Program-made: the position numbers and the translations under genes
Part shown: one piece after another, positions 42,483 to 51,130 of the stretch
How positions within the stretch are numbered: the first letter of the stretch is position 1
Layout: every line of letters begins with the position of its first letter
The notes under the pieces: generated by a model
Seen by the model: the letters and a program-made list of their open reading frames with translations, nothing else
Database searches by the model: none
Told to the model about the DNA's origin: nothing
Assembly (NCBI RefSeq): GCF_007556595.1
Contig: NZ_VJNB01000002.1
Coordinates: 248,001-312,000 of the forward strand
Direction of reading: 5' to 3'
Length of the DNA: 64,000 nucleotides
Source of the DNA: Tepidimonas alkaliphilus
GTDB lineage: Bacteria > Pseudomonadota > Gammaproteobacteria > Burkholderiales > Burkholderiaceae_C

Positions 42483-43823
42483 TCAAACCGCGGCCGAGGG
42501 CGCCGCAACCGACTGGGGCGCTGAGCTCGAGGCTTCGAAGCCGACAAAACGAAACGCCAGCGCCGGGCGCTGGCCGCTGAGCAGCTCCGCCAGCGCCCGG
42601 CCCGAACCGGCGCCGTGCGTCCAGCCCAGCGTGCCGTGGCCGGCGTTGATCCACAGGCGCTCGAGCGGCAGGCGCCCGATCAGCGGCACGTTGGTCGGGG
42701 TGGCGGGCCGCAGCCCGCACCAGAAGTTCGGCTCGCCGCCCTGCTCGGGCGTGCGCGTGTCGGCCACGCCGGGGAAGAGCTGCTCGATGCGCTGCAGCAG
42801 CATGCGGCAGCGCGCCTGCGCCACCGGGGTGTCCAGCCGCAGGTCGAAGCCGGCCAGCTCGATCGTGCCGGCCACGCGCAGCCGCTCGCCCAGGCGCGAG
42901 ATGGCGATCTTGCGCGCGTCGTCGATCAGGCTGACCTGCGGCGCGCGCGCCGGATCGCGCAGCGGCAGCGTGGCGCTGTAGCCCTTGCCGGGGTAGATCG
43001 GCACGCGGATGCCGACGCTGGCCAGCAAGGGGGCCGAGTAAGAGCCGCACGCCACCACGTAGGCGTCGGCCTGCAGCGCGCGCGCCTGGCCGGTGGTGCG
43101 GCAGCGCAGGTGCACGCGCTGCACCGCGCCGCCGGCCACCTCCAGCCGCTCGATGTCATGACTGAACAGCAGCTGCGCGCCGCGGCGCGCGCAGTCGCGC
43201 GCCAGCGCCTGCGTGAACACACGCGCATCCCCGTGCTCGTCGGTGGGGGTGTAGGTGCCGCCGACGATGCGCTCGGCGCAGGCGCTCAGCGCCGGCTCGA
43301 TGCGCAGCAGCTCGTCGCGCCCGATCACCTGCCGCTGCACGCCGTGGCGGCGCATCAGCTCGGCGGCGGCAGCCGCCTCGTCGAAGGCGCGCGCATCGCT
43401 GTAAACATGCGCGATGCCGCGCTGGCTGCGCGGGTAGTCGATGCCGGTGGCGGCCACCATCTCGTGCAGCGTGGCGTGGCTGTAGCGCCCCAGCGCCACC
43501 AGCTGCGCCACGTTGCGCTCGAACGCCCGGTCGGTGCACTGGCCAAGGAACTGCAGCAGCCAGCGCCACTGGCCCCAGTCCAGCTGCGGCCGCCACAGCA
43601 GCGGCGCGGTGGGGTCGAACATCCACTTCAGCGCCTTCCACGGCGCCTGCGGGTTGGCCCACGGCTCGCAGTAGCTCACCGAAATCTGCGCCGCGTTGGC
43701 AAAGCTCGTCTCCAGCGCCGCGTCGGGCTGGCGATCCACCAGCACCACCTCGTGCCCGCGCTGCAACAGATGCCATGCCGTGGACGCGCCAATGATGCCC
43801 GCGCCCAAAACCACCACTCGCAT
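42483..43823 (-). CDS. dadA: D-amino acid dehydrogenase (DadA family)
   Basis: This 446-residue FAD enzyme oxidises D-amino acids to 2-oxo acids with electrons going to the respiratory chain. The dinucleotide fold is 'VVVLGAGIIGASTAWHLLQR'; 'NPQAPWKALKWMFDPTAPLL' and 'PIYPGKGYSATLPL' are family-typical; the C-terminus has 'RLWINAGHGTLGWTHGAGSG'. An AAGGAGAAGG site precedes ATG. It is divergent from argP. Other D-amino acid or proline oxidases cannot be excluded. Confidence 0.9.
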   Translation of the reverse strand: MRVVVLGAGIIGASTAWHLLQRGHEVVLVDRQPDAALETSFANAAQISVSYCEPWANPQAPWKALKWMFDPTAPLLWRPQLDWGQWRWLLQFLGQCTDRAFERNVAQLVALGRYSHATLHEMVAATGIDYPRSQRGIAHVYSDARAFDEAAAAAELMRRHGVQRQVIGRDELLRIEPALSACAERIVGGTYTPTDEHGDARVFTQALARDCARRGAQLLFSHDIERLEVAGGAVQRVHLRCRTTGQARALQADAYVVACGSYSAPLLASVGIRVPIYPGKGYSATLPLRDPARAPQVSLIDDARKIAISRLGERLRVAGTIELAGFDLRLDTPVAQARCRMLLQRIEQLFPGVADTRTPEQGGEPNFWCGLRPATPTNVPLIGRLPLERLWINAGHGTLGWTHGAGSGRALAELLSGQRPALAFRFVGFEASSSAPQSVAAPSAAV

Positions 43824-43965
43824 GGGCCTTCTCCTTGAACGAATCGACGCCCTGCCGCCGGGGGCAGAGTCATGTTGTTGGCAGGAAATTGCAGCGCGCA
43901 GTGTGGCTTACCCCGATGGCAAACAAAAGCCTTATTGACGAAACGCCTTCTTCATCAGAAAAACT

Positions 43966-43977
43966 TATAATCGAACG
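43966..43977 (+). promoter_or_regulatory. Consensus -10 box abutting argP
   Basis: A perfect TATAAT (43966-43971) lies 6 nt before the argP ATG, with no Shine-Dalgarno between. The transcript would start at or next to the ATG, so it may be leaderless. A TTGACG (43935-43940) is 25 nt upstream, too far for a standard -35. Confidence 0.5.
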
Positions 43978-44901
43978 ATGACGACGCCAATCTTTGACCC
44001 TGACGCCCTAGAGTGCCTGGCGGCCATTGTCGAAGAGGGCGGTTTTGAGCGCGCGGCGCAGCGGTTGTCGATCACGCAATCGGCGGTCTCGCAGCGCCTG
44101 CGCGCGCTGGAGGCGCAAGTGGGCACCGTGCTGCTGGTGCGCAGCCGGCCGGTGCGCCCGACGCCGGCCGGCCAGCGGCTGATCAAGCACGCCAAGATGA
44201 TGCGGCTGCTGCGGGCTGATTTGGCGCGCGAGCTGCGCGAGCTGGATCCAACCTTGGCCCAAAGGGCGCGTGACGAAGGTCGGCTGTCCATTGCCGTCAA
44301 CGCCGACAGCATCGCCACCTGGGTGCTGGACGCTTTAACGCCTTTGATCCACGACGGCGTGGCGCTGGAAATCATCCACGACGATCAGGATTTCACCCAC
44401 GAATGGCTGCGTGAAGGTCAGGTGATGGGCTGCGTCACGTCGTTGGCGCAGGCTCTGCGCGGCTGCCGGCTGGAGCCGCTGGGTCGCATGCCCTACGTCG
44501 CCGTAGCCAGCCCCGCCCTGGCGCAGCAGCTGGGAGGCGAGCTCACCGCGCACAACTTCCACCGCGTGCCGTTCATCGCCTTCAACCGCAAAGACGATTT
44601 GCAGCGCGATTTCGTCTGCCATGCCTTCGGTCTGTCGCAGGTGGGGCTGCAGCAAACCTTCGTGCCGTCTTCAGAAGGCCAGGTGCGCGCGGCGCGCGCC
44701 GGTTGGGGGATTTCGGTGGTGCCGCGCGCTCTGGCCGAGCCGGGCTTGGCCGATGGCACGCTGGTGGATGTCGCCCCCCGCGTGCGCTACGGGGTAGCGC
44801 TACACTGGCATTGCTGGAGCCTGCCGTCGGAAGCGTTGGCGCGCGTCAGCGCCGCGTTGCGCGAGACTGCCCGCCAGCAGCTCGAGCCGCTGTCTGGCTA
44901 G
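43978..44901 (+). CDS. argP: LysR-type regulator, ArgP family
   Basis: This 307-residue regulator has the N-terminal winged HTH with ArgP-like sequence 'GGFERAAQRLSITQSAVSQR', followed by a periplasmic-binding-protein-like effector domain ('VAVNADSIATWVLDALTPLI', 'GWGISVVPRALAEP'). ArgP/IciA proteins sense lysine and arginine and classically drive the argO/lysE exporter. Here the divergent neighbour is dadA and no exporter is nearby. Its stop is 1 nt from the convergent HD-GYP stop. The start fits the family exactly. Confidence 0.9.
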   Translation: MTTPIFDPDALECLAAIVEEGGFERAAQRLSITQSAVSQRLRALEAQVGTVLLVRSRPVRPTPAGQRLIKHAKMMRLLRADLARELRELDPTLAQRARDEGRLSIAVNADSIATWVLDALTPLIHDGVALEIIHDDQDFTHEWLREGQVMGCVTSLAQALRGCRLEPLGRMPYVAVASPALAQQLGGELTAHNFHRVPFIAFNRKDDLQRDFVCHAFGLSQVGLQQTFVPSSEGQVRAARAGWGISVVPRALAEPGLADGTLVDVAPRVRYGVALHWHCWSLPSEALARVSAALRETARQQLEPLSG

Positions 44902-44902
44902 C

Positions 44903-46195
44903 TCAAACGCCAGCAGCCTGGCGGCCCAAGCCGGGAATGCCGGACCAGATTTCGTCCAGATCAGGAATCTTCCACTGCGCAGGGTCTTCACGCTGCTCAA
45001 TGGTCAGGCGACAGCCCGGAGCGGACAAATCGACGCGCTCAGGGATCAAGCGCTCGCCGCTGCGCAGCGACAGCACCGTCTTGACCACCGGCCGCAGCAG
45101 GTTGTGGGGGTTTTGCTCCACCACCACGGCCAACCGCAGGTTAGACAAGCGCACCAGGGAGCCGACCGGGTAAATGCCCAAGCTGCGCACAAACGCCTGA
45201 AAAATGCGCTCATCGAAATGGCCTTTCCAGGTGGCCATGCGCTTGAGCGACTCCGCCGGATCCCAGCCCGCCTTGTAGGGTCGGTTGGAGGTGATGGCGT
45301 CATACACATCGCACACCGCACCCATGCGCGCCATCAGCGAGATCGCCTCGCCGGCCAAGCCATCGGGGTAGCCGCCGCCGTCCATGCGCTCATGGTGGTG
45401 CAGGCACACATCCAGCGCGCTCTCGTCGTCGATGCCGGCGGCGCGCAGGCGCTGCCAGCCCCTGCGCGGGTGCTCGCGCACGATGGCAAACTCCTCCTCG
45501 GTCAGCCGACCCGGCTTGTTCAAAATCTGCAGCGGAATGTCTGCTTTGCCCACGTCATGCAGGAGTCCCGCAAACCCTGCGGCGCGCGCCTGCTCATCGG
45601 GCAGCCCAAGCTGGCGCGCCAAGGCCACCATCAGCGCGCACACCGCCACTGAGTGCAAGTAGGTGTATTCATCAGCGCTTTTGACGCGCACCAGACTGAT
45701 GAGCGCACCGGCATGACGCTCGACGCTGGCGGCGATTTCTTCCGCAACCGCTTTCATCACCTGCCGATCGATAGCGCGGCCCATGCGCACATCTTGAAAC
45801 ATGTCCTGCACCGCCGCGCGCGCACTGGCCAACAGCCGCGCGGCCCGCTGCAACTCTTGCCAGTAGCGCGCGGAGGCGCTTGCCCCCGCTAAAGTGCGCG
45901 CCGCCTCGGCCTGCGCGGCGCAGACTTCAGGCTGCGGCTCGGCCTGCGTCGCCGCTTCAGCTTCTGCCTCAGGCGCTTCGACGGCTTCCGCTACAGCGAC
46001 GCTGGCAGGCACATCCGCGCCGCGGCGCACGTCGATCCAAACCTCCCTGACCGCGCTGGAGCGGATGCGTTCGAGATCCGCAGGATCGTCAAGCAAAAAA
46101 CGGTTACGCCAGAACGGGTGGTCAAACCACGATCCGGCAAACCCATGGATATACATGCCGAGCCGAACGTCTTCCACGCGGATCCGCTTGAGCAT
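44903..46195 (-). CDS. HD-GYP domain c-di-GMP phosphodiesterase-like protein
   Basis: This 430-residue protein has an N-terminal DUF3391-like region ('RIRVEDVRLGMYIHGFAGSW'), an Ala/Glu-rich linker (about residues 60-105) and an HD-GYP domain with 'LLHDVGKADIPLQILNKPG', 'HHHERMDGGGYPDGL' and 'AVCDVYDAITSNRPYK'. Such enzymes degrade cyclic di-GMP, linking to motility. All HD and GYP residues are present, so it should be active. TATCAT lies 7 nt before ATG, suggesting a leaderless mRNA. Confidence 0.92.
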   Translation of the reverse strand: MLKRIRVEDVRLGMYIHGFAGSWFDHPFWRNRFLLDDPADLERIRSSAVREVWIDVRRGADVPASVAVAEAVEAPEAEAEAATQAEPQPEVCAAQAEAARTLAGASASARYWQELQRAARLLASARAAVQDMFQDVRMGRAIDRQVMKAVAEEIAASVERHAGALISLVRVKSADEYTYLHSVAVCALMVALARQLGLPDEQARAAGFAGLLHDVGKADIPLQILNKPGRLTEEEFAIVREHPRRGWQRLRAAGIDDESALDVCLHHHERMDGGGYPDGLAGEAISLMARMGAVCDVYDAITSNRPYKAGWDPAESLKRMATWKGHFDERIFQAFVRSLGIYPVGSLVRLSNLRLAVVVEQNPHNLLRPVVKTVLSLRSGERLIPERVDLSAPGCRLTIEQREDPAQWKIPDLDEIWSGIPGLGRQAAGV

Positions 46196-46216
46196 GACAG
46201 AAATGATAACGCCTGC

Positions 46217-47074
46217 CTAGGACCAGGCCAAGGTCACCACAGCCAGCGGATCGTGGCCGGCTTGCTCACCCTTGTCGGCGTAACCCAGCGGGTTGGCCAC
46301 CACGCGGCAGCGCCCGGCGCGGTAGTCGTGGCGACAGTGCACGTGCCCGTGCAGCCACAGATCGGCGTGCGCCAGCAGCTCATCCAGCGCGTTGCAAAAG
46401 CCGGCGGTGCCGGGCTGCAGGCCGTAGCGCGGGTCGGCGCTACGCAGGCTGGGGGCGAAGTGCGTCACCACCACGGTGGGGCCGGCAAACGGCTCGGCCA
46501 GCGCGGCGGCCAGCCAGCGCTGGCACGCCAAGGCTTCCTCGCGCATCGCGGCGGCGTCAAACAACGCGCCATGGCGCCGCGTGGCCGCCTGCGCGAGGTA
46601 GTGGTTGGCGGCGCGAAAGGCGCGTTCGCGCTGGCGCTCGCGGTGGCGCGGTGCATCCGCAATCGGCCGCGCCTTGCCCTTGCGGCGCTCAGGCACATCG
46701 GCCAGCGCGTCGTAGTCGGCCCACAAGGTGGTGCCAATGAAGCGCACGCCGCGCAGCACGTGCTCGGCGCGCTCCAACCACACCAGCCCGTGGCGCGCGC
46801 AAGCTGCGCGCAGGCCGGCGTGCGCCTCATCCCAATCCAGCGCGTCGTATTCGTGGTTGCCGGGCACAAACAGCACCGGCACCGGCCAGCGGGCGAAGCG
46901 CGCCAGCCCCCAGTCCGGCTCGACCATTTTGACTTGGCCAGCCCGATCCCGTTGGTAAGACCCGATGTCGCCGGCCAGCACCAGCACGTCGGCGCCAGGG
47001 GCCGGCTGCGGCCGCCAGCCGGGGTGCGCCTCGAGGTGCAAGTCCGACAGCAGCTGAATGCGCAGCTCAGGCAT
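46217..47074 (-). CDS. Metallophosphoesterase
   Basis: This 285-residue calcineurin-like phosphoesterase shows 'QLLSDLHLEAHPG', 'LVLAGDIGSY', 'FVPGNHEYDALDW', 'VVTHFAPS' and 'WLHGHVHCRHDY', the complete set of metal ligands. The substrate is unknown. Its start overlaps the stop of the LysR gene by 8 nt (ATGCCTGA), so the two are co-translated. Confidence 0.88.
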   Translation of the reverse strand: MPELRIQLLSDLHLEAHPGWRPQPAPGADVLVLAGDIGSYQRDRAGQVKMVEPDWGLARFARWPVPVLFVPGNHEYDALDWDEAHAGLRAACARHGLVWLERAEHVLRGVRFIGTTLWADYDALADVPERRKGKARPIADAPRHRERQRERAFRAANHYLAQAATRRHGALFDAAAMREEALACQRWLAAALAEPFAGPTVVVTHFAPSLRSADPRYGLQPGTAGFCNALDELLAHADLWLHGHVHCRHDYRAGRCRVVANPLGYADKGEQAGHDPLAVVTLAWS

Positions 47075-48035
47075 CGCGCGCCTCCAGCCCCGTTGCGGCT
47101 ACAGCTCGCTGCACCGCCTGACGCAGCCAGGCGTGCGCGGCGCTACCCTCGGTGCTCCGATGCCACAGCATGTCCACGTGCACCGGCGGCACGGACAGCG
47201 GCAGCGGCAACGTGGCCAGCGCCTCGGCGTGCCCGGTTGCGCTCAAAAAATGCTGCGGCAGCACCGTCAGCAGGTCGGAGCGGGCCACCACCTGCCCGGC
47301 GGTAAAAAACTGGTTAACCGTCAACACAACGCGCCGCCGCCGCGACAGCGCCGCCAGCGCTTCATCCACAAAGCCGAACGGTCGCCCGGAAAAGCTCACC
47401 AGCACATGCCTGGCCGCGCAATAGGCATCCAAGGTCAGCGGCGCCTGCGCCAGCGGATGCCCGCGGCGCATGGCCACCACATAGCGCCCTTGGTAGAGCC
47501 GCCGCCAAAAAAAACGGGGGGCTTGCTCTTGCAAATGGGTGGCGCCCAGCTCCGCCAGCACGCCCGGGAAGTAACCGATGGCCAGATCCACCCCGCCGCC
47601 GTCCAGCAAAGGGCGCGGGTCGCGCGTGGTCAGCGGCAACACGCGCAGCGTCACGCTAGGCGCTTGCGCATCCAAGATTGCCACCAAGCCAGGAATGACT
47701 TTGGAGGCGGTAGCATCCGCCATGGCCAGCACAAAAACGTCCTGTGCCTGCGACGGCTCAAACGGCCCGGGCGCCAGCGAGGCGCGCAGGCGTTGCAACG
47801 CCTCGCGCACGGCTGGCCATAGTTGCAGCGCGTAAGGCGTGGGTTCCACGCCGTAGCCGCTGCGACGCACCAGCTCGTCGCCCAGCAGCGTGCGCAGCCG
47901 CCTCAAGGCGTTGCTGACCGCCGGCTGCGACAGCGCCAGGTTGTACGCCGCGCGCGTCAGGCTGCGCTCAGCCATGACTTCATCGAAGACGCGCAGCAAG
48001 TTGAGATCCAGCGTGCGGAAATTGACCTTAGACAT
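47067..48035 (-). CDS. LysR-family transcriptional regulator
   Basis: This 322-residue LysR regulator of the NodD/SyrM-like clade has the HTH 'RSLTRAAYNLALSQPAVSNA' and the linker 'LRRLRTLLGDELVRRSGYG', followed by an effector domain ('VDLAIGYFPG', 'VVARSDLLTVLP'). It heads an operon with the metallophosphoesterase and is divergent from a small membrane protein gene, its likely target. The start codon lies inside the palindrome of its own putative operator. No Shine-Dalgarno is visible. Confidence 0.92.
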   Translation of the reverse strand: MSKVNFRTLDLNLLRVFDEVMAERSLTRAAYNLALSQPAVSNALRRLRTLLGDELVRRSGYGVEPTPYALQLWPAVREALQRLRASLAPGPFEPSQAQDVFVLAMADATASKVIPGLVAILDAQAPSVTLRVLPLTTRDPRPLLDGGGVDLAIGYFPGVLAELGATHLQEQAPRFFWRRLYQGRYVVAMRRGHPLAQAPLTLDAYCAARHVLVSFSGRPFGFVDEALAALSRRRRVVLTVNQFFTAGQVVARSDLLTVLPQHFLSATGHAEALATLPLPLSVPPVHVDMLWHRSTEGSAAHAWLRQAVQRAVAATGLEARDA

Positions 48036-48067
48036 TCACGCTGTGAATGTAATTCATTGGTAATTCA
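48033..48067. promoter_or_regulatory. Putative LysR operator with tandem T-N11-A boxes
   Basis: Two overlapping palindromes occur: CATTCAC-GCT-GTGAATG (48033-48049) and TGAAT-GTA-ATTCA (48044-48056), each a T-N11-A box. They are followed by a direct repeat TAATTCA (48050-48056 and 48061-48067) with an 11-bp period. The first palindrome covers the LysR start codon. Confidence 0.7.
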
Positions 48068-48132
48068 AACTTGCCTTTGTCTAGGGTTTTCCCTAATCTT
48101 ACGTTGTGCAGCGCATCATTAAGGGCACGACG

Positions 48133-48582
48133 ATGAACCCTTCCACCGCTTTGGCTTCTTCGGGCAAGCTTTCGGATGCTTGGCCCGCCGCCGCTGGGTC
48201 CTCAGCCGTGGAGGCAGCACGGCGCGCCACTGCGCCGCGAGCGCTCAGCACCCTGCTGTTGGCCGCGGGCGTGGCCGCTTTGGCCGTGGCCGCGGATCGC
48301 TGGATCGGGCCGTGGTCGCAAGACGGCCTGGTGACCGCCTGGCTGTTGATGTGGGCCGTGGTGTTTTTCGGCAGCTTGGTGCTCGCTTCGCCGGCTCGGC
48401 ATGCGGCGCGCCGCCTCACCTACGCTCTGGATGCCTGGGCGCGCAGTCACGCGCGGGCGCGCGCCCGACTGCGAGCCAAAGCCCTCGCGCAAGCCGGTCT
48501 TGCTCCGAATCCAACGGCGCCCCAGCCAACCAAATCGGTCGAGATGCCAGCCGGGCGACAATTCAACCTGTATTACATTTGA
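48133..48582 (+). CDS. Hypothetical membrane protein, divergent from LysR
   Basis: This 149-residue protein has a polar N-terminus, two membrane helices (about residues 38-52 and 60-84, 'VTAWLLMWAVVFFGSLVLAS') and a basic Ala/Arg-rich C-terminal helix. I recognise no family. ATG 48133 is preceded by AAGGGC; the upstream GTG at 48106 is less likely. It probably answers to the LysR regulator whose operator lies 66 nt upstream. Confidence 0.7.
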   Translation: MNPSTALASSGKLSDAWPAAAGSSAVEAARRATAPRALSTLLLAAGVAALAVAADRWIGPWSQDGLVTAWLLMWAVVFFGSLVLASPARHAARRLTYALDAWARSHARARARLRAKALAQAGLAPNPTAPQPTKSVEMPAGRQFNLYYI

Positions 48583-48681
48583 GATAAACCGCGCGCGACG
48601 CGCTGTGAGGGGCGCAGGGCATAACGGCACACGGGGCAGCGGTGCACGCAGCCCCGCAAGCCCGCGATCCGCTCGGCCAGC

Positions 48682-48816
48682 TCAGCCCATCATGACGGCG
48701 ATAAAGGCCAGCAAAAACATCAAAATCGCACCAGCCAGCGGGATCAGCCACGGAATGACGTGCACAATCGATTCGGCGGCGTCGGGCTCGCGAACGCTGT
48801 CAGATGGATGGGCCAT
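48682..48816 (-). CDS. 44-residue single-helix membrane protein
   Basis: The frame from ATG 48816 to TGA 48682 encodes 44 residues: a polar start ('MAHPSDSVREPDAAESIVHV') and a hydrophobic helix ('PWLIPLAGAILMFLLAFIAV'). An AGGAG lies about 10 nt before the ATG, and an in-frame stop lies just upstream of it. An FNR-like box sits 35 nt upstream. No known family; it could be a small subunit of a respiratory complex (inference). Confidence 0.6.
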   Translation of the reverse strand: MAHPSDSVREPDAAESIVHVIPWLIPLAGAILMFLLAFIAVMMG

Positions 48817-48837
48817 AGCGCTGCAACTCCTGCTTCA

Positions 48838-49629
48838 GTGAGCGACCCTATTGATTTTAGTCAAACTCCGAGATCGGCAGCATCGTCGTCATCCCTGCCG
48901 GCGCAAGCCATGGTGCTGGCGGCCGGACGCGGGCAACGGCTGCGCCCTCTCACCGATCACATGCCCAAGCCTTTGTTGCCGGTGCGCGGCCGGCCCCTGT
49001 TGATCTGGCATTTGCACGCGCTCGCCCGAGGCGGCGTGCGGCGGGTTTTGATCAACACGGCGTGGCTCGGCGCGCAAATTCCGGCGGCGCTGGGGGCCGT
49101 GCAGGATACCCCCTGGGGCGAGGTGGCGCTGGCCTATTCGATGGAGGGGGAGGACTTTGGCCACGCGCTGGAGACCGCCGGCGGCATCGCGCGCGCGTTG
49201 CCGCGGCTGGAGGATCCGTTCTGGCTGGTGGCCGGCGACGTGTACGCGCCGGACTTTGCGTTCGACGAGGCGCGCCGCGCCGCCTTCGCGCGCCGTGCCG
49301 ACCTGGCGCATCTGTGGCTGGTGCCCAACCCTCCGCATCACCCAGCTGGCGACTTTGGCCTTGACGAAGGTCATGCACTCGACTTGCCAGCCGACGACCC
49401 GCGTCCGCGCTGGACCTACAGCACGATCGCGCTGCTGCGCCATGCGCTGTTTCGCCCGCCGTGGTGCGACATCCCGCCTGGCAACCCGAATGGCGCGGTG
49501 GCGCCGCTGGCCCCTGTGCTGCGCCGCGCGATGGCCGCCGGGCGCGTGAGCGCAGAAGTTTGGCCGGGCGCCTGGACAGATGTCGGCACGCCGCAGCGCC
49601 TGGCAGCCTTGCAAGCCCCTGCCACCTGA
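48838..49629 (+). CDS. murU: Nucleotidyltransferase, MurU-like
   Basis: This ~263-residue protein is a sugar-1-phosphate nucleotidyltransferase: 'AMVLAAGRGQRLRPLTDHMP' (signature), 'KPLLPVRGRPLLIWHLHAL', 'YSMEGEDFGHALETAGGIAR', 'WLVAGDVYAPDF' (metal Asp) and 'PGAWTDVGTPQRL'. It is close to N-acetylmuramate alpha-1-phosphate uridylyltransferase, used in cell-wall recycling. AmgK is not adjacent. GTG 48838 is chosen because starting at ATG 48910 would trim the first strand; the start is uncertain. pepP follows. Confidence 0.8.
   Translation: MSDPIDFSQTPRSAASSSSLPAQAMVLAAGRGQRLRPLTDHMPKPLLPVRGRPLLIWHLHALARGGVRRVLINTAWLGAQIPAALGAVQDTPWGEVALAYSMEGEDFGHALETAGGIARALPRLEDPFWLVAGDVYAPDFAFDEARRAAFARRADLAHLWLVPNPPHHPAGDFGLDEGHALDLPADDPRPRWTYSTIALLRHALFRPPWCDIPPGNPNGAVAPLAPVLRRAMAAGRVSAEVWPGAWTDVGTPQRLAALQAPAT
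48851..48864. promoter_or_regulatory. FNR/Anr-like box TTGATTTTAGTCAA
   Basis: TTGAT-N4-GTCAA differs from the FNR consensus TTGAT-N4-ATCAA at one position. It lies between the 44-residue gene and murU (overlapping the first codons of murU if GTG 48838 is its start). Confidence 0.45.
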
Positions 49630-49686
49630 CCGACGCTCCTGCGGCCACCGCGCCACACGTTAGGCGTATCGGTCAGCGACGCATCC

Positions 49687-49699
49687 TATGATAGGGTGC
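49687..49699 (+). promoter_or_regulatory. -10-like box immediately before pepP
   Basis: TATGAT (49687-49692) lies 7 nt before the pepP ATG, the spacing expected for a leaderless mRNA. A good -35 is not visible. Confidence 0.35.
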
Positions 49700-51094
49700 A
49701 TGACCACGACCGACCCCTCGCTTTACCTTCATCGCCGCGCACGCTTAGCCCAACAGCTGGGCGAAGGCGGCATCGCCCTTGTGCCGACCGCGCCGGTGCG
49801 TCCGCGCAACCGCGACAACGAGTACCCCTACCGCTTCGACAGCTCCTTCTTCTACCTGACCGGCTTTGCCGAGCCGCAGGCGTGGCTGGTGCTGACCGCC
49901 GAGGGCCGCAGCATCCTGTTCTGCCAGCCCAAGGATCCCGAGCGAGAGATCTGGGACGGCTACCGCCTCGGGCCCGAGGCCGCGCCGGCCGCGCTCGGCG
50001 TCGACGAGGCGTATCCGGTCACCGAGCTCGACGCACGCCTGCCGCCCTTGCTGGAAAACCGTCGCAGCGTCTGGTGGCCGTTCGCCACCCACGAGGGGCT
50101 GCAGGCGCGCCTCGACGGCTGGCTGCAGCGCGTGCGCGCCCGCGTGCGCTACGGCGTGCTGTGCCCGGAAGCGCAGCGCGACTTGTGCAGCCTGCTGGAC
50201 GAGATGCGCCTCGTCAAGGACGCGCACGAGCTCGACGTGATGCGCCGCGCCGCGCGCATCAGCGCCGGCGCCCACGTGCGCGCGATGCAGCGCTGCGCCG
50301 CCTGGCTGCGCGCCGGGCAGGAGGTACGCGAGTACCACCTGGAGGCCGAGCTGCTGCACGAATTCCGCCGCCACGGCGCCAGCGGCCCGGCCTACGGCAG
50401 CATCGTGGCCGCCGGGGCCAACGCCTGCGTGCTGCACTATCGTGCTGACACGGCCCCGGTGCGCCCCGGAGAGCTGGTGTTGATCGACGCCGGCTGCGAG
50501 CTCGAGGGCTACGCCAGCGACATCACGCGCACCTTCCCGGCCGACGGGCGCTTTCGCGGCCCGCAGCGCGCGCTCTACGAGCTGGTGCTGGCAGCGCAGC
50601 AGGCCGCGGTGGCGGCCACCCGCCCCGGCGCGCGCTTCACCGACGCGCACGAGGCCGCGGTGCGCGTGCTGACGCAGGGGCTGCTCGACGAGGGGCTGCT
50701 GAAGCGCGAACAGGTCGGCACGCTGGACGACGCGATCGAGCAGCGCGCCTACTTCCGCTTCTACATGCACCGCACCGGCCACTGGCTGGGTCTGGACGTG
50801 CACGACGTCGGCAGCTACGTCGAGCCGAGCGAGATCGGCCAGGCCAGCCCGCGGCGCGACCCGCTCAGCGGCGAGACCATCCTCGACCGCCCGGCGCGCA
50901 TCCTGCGCCCCGGCATGGTGCTGACGATCGAGCCGGGCCTCTACGTACGCCCGGCCGAGGACGTGCCGCCGGCGTTCTGGAACATCGGCATCCGCATCGA
51001 GGACGACGCCGTCGTCACCGAGCACGGCTGCGAGCTGATCACGCGCGACGTGCCGGTGCAGCCCGACGCGATCGAGGCGCTGATGCGGGGGTGA
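49700..51094 (+). CDS. pepP: Aminopeptidase P (Xaa-Pro aminopeptidase)
   Basis: This 464-residue M24 metallopeptidase removes N-terminal residues before proline. The pita-bread fold has metal ligands in 'VLIDAGCELEGYASDITRTF' (two Asp), 'MHRTGHWLGLDVHDVG' (His) and 'LTIEPGLYVRP' and 'IGIRIEDD' (Glu). The N-terminal domain 'RFDSSFFYLTGFAEPQAWLV' is typical. ATG 49700 follows a TATGAT box; an ATG at 49688 is in frame but less likely. Confidence 0.95.
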   Translation: MTTTDPSLYLHRRARLAQQLGEGGIALVPTAPVRPRNRDNEYPYRFDSSFFYLTGFAEPQAWLVLTAEGRSILFCQPKDPEREIWDGYRLGPEAAPAALGVDEAYPVTELDARLPPLLENRRSVWWPFATHEGLQARLDGWLQRVRARVRYGVLCPEAQRDLCSLLDEMRLVKDAHELDVMRRAARISAGAHVRAMQRCAAWLRAGQEVREYHLEAELLHEFRRHGASGPAYGSIVAAGANACVLHYRADTAPVRPGELVLIDAGCELEGYASDITRTFPADGRFRGPQRALYELVLAAQQAAVAATRPGARFTDAHEAAVRVLTQGLLDEGLLKREQVGTLDDAIEQRAYFRFYMHRTGHWLGLDVHDVGSYVEPSEIGQASPRRDPLSGETILDRPARILRPGMVLTIEPGLYVRPAEDVPPAFWNIGIRIEDDAVVTEHGCELITRDVPVQPDAIEALMRG

Positions 51095-51130
51095 GGGTCA
51101 ACCCCCCGGCGTTGGACGCCCGCCACCTGA

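Noticed and set aside
48563-48751. A 62-residue minus-strand frame
   Set aside because: It is out of frame with the 44-residue membrane protein, has no ribosome binding site and overlaps the end of the neighbouring gene.
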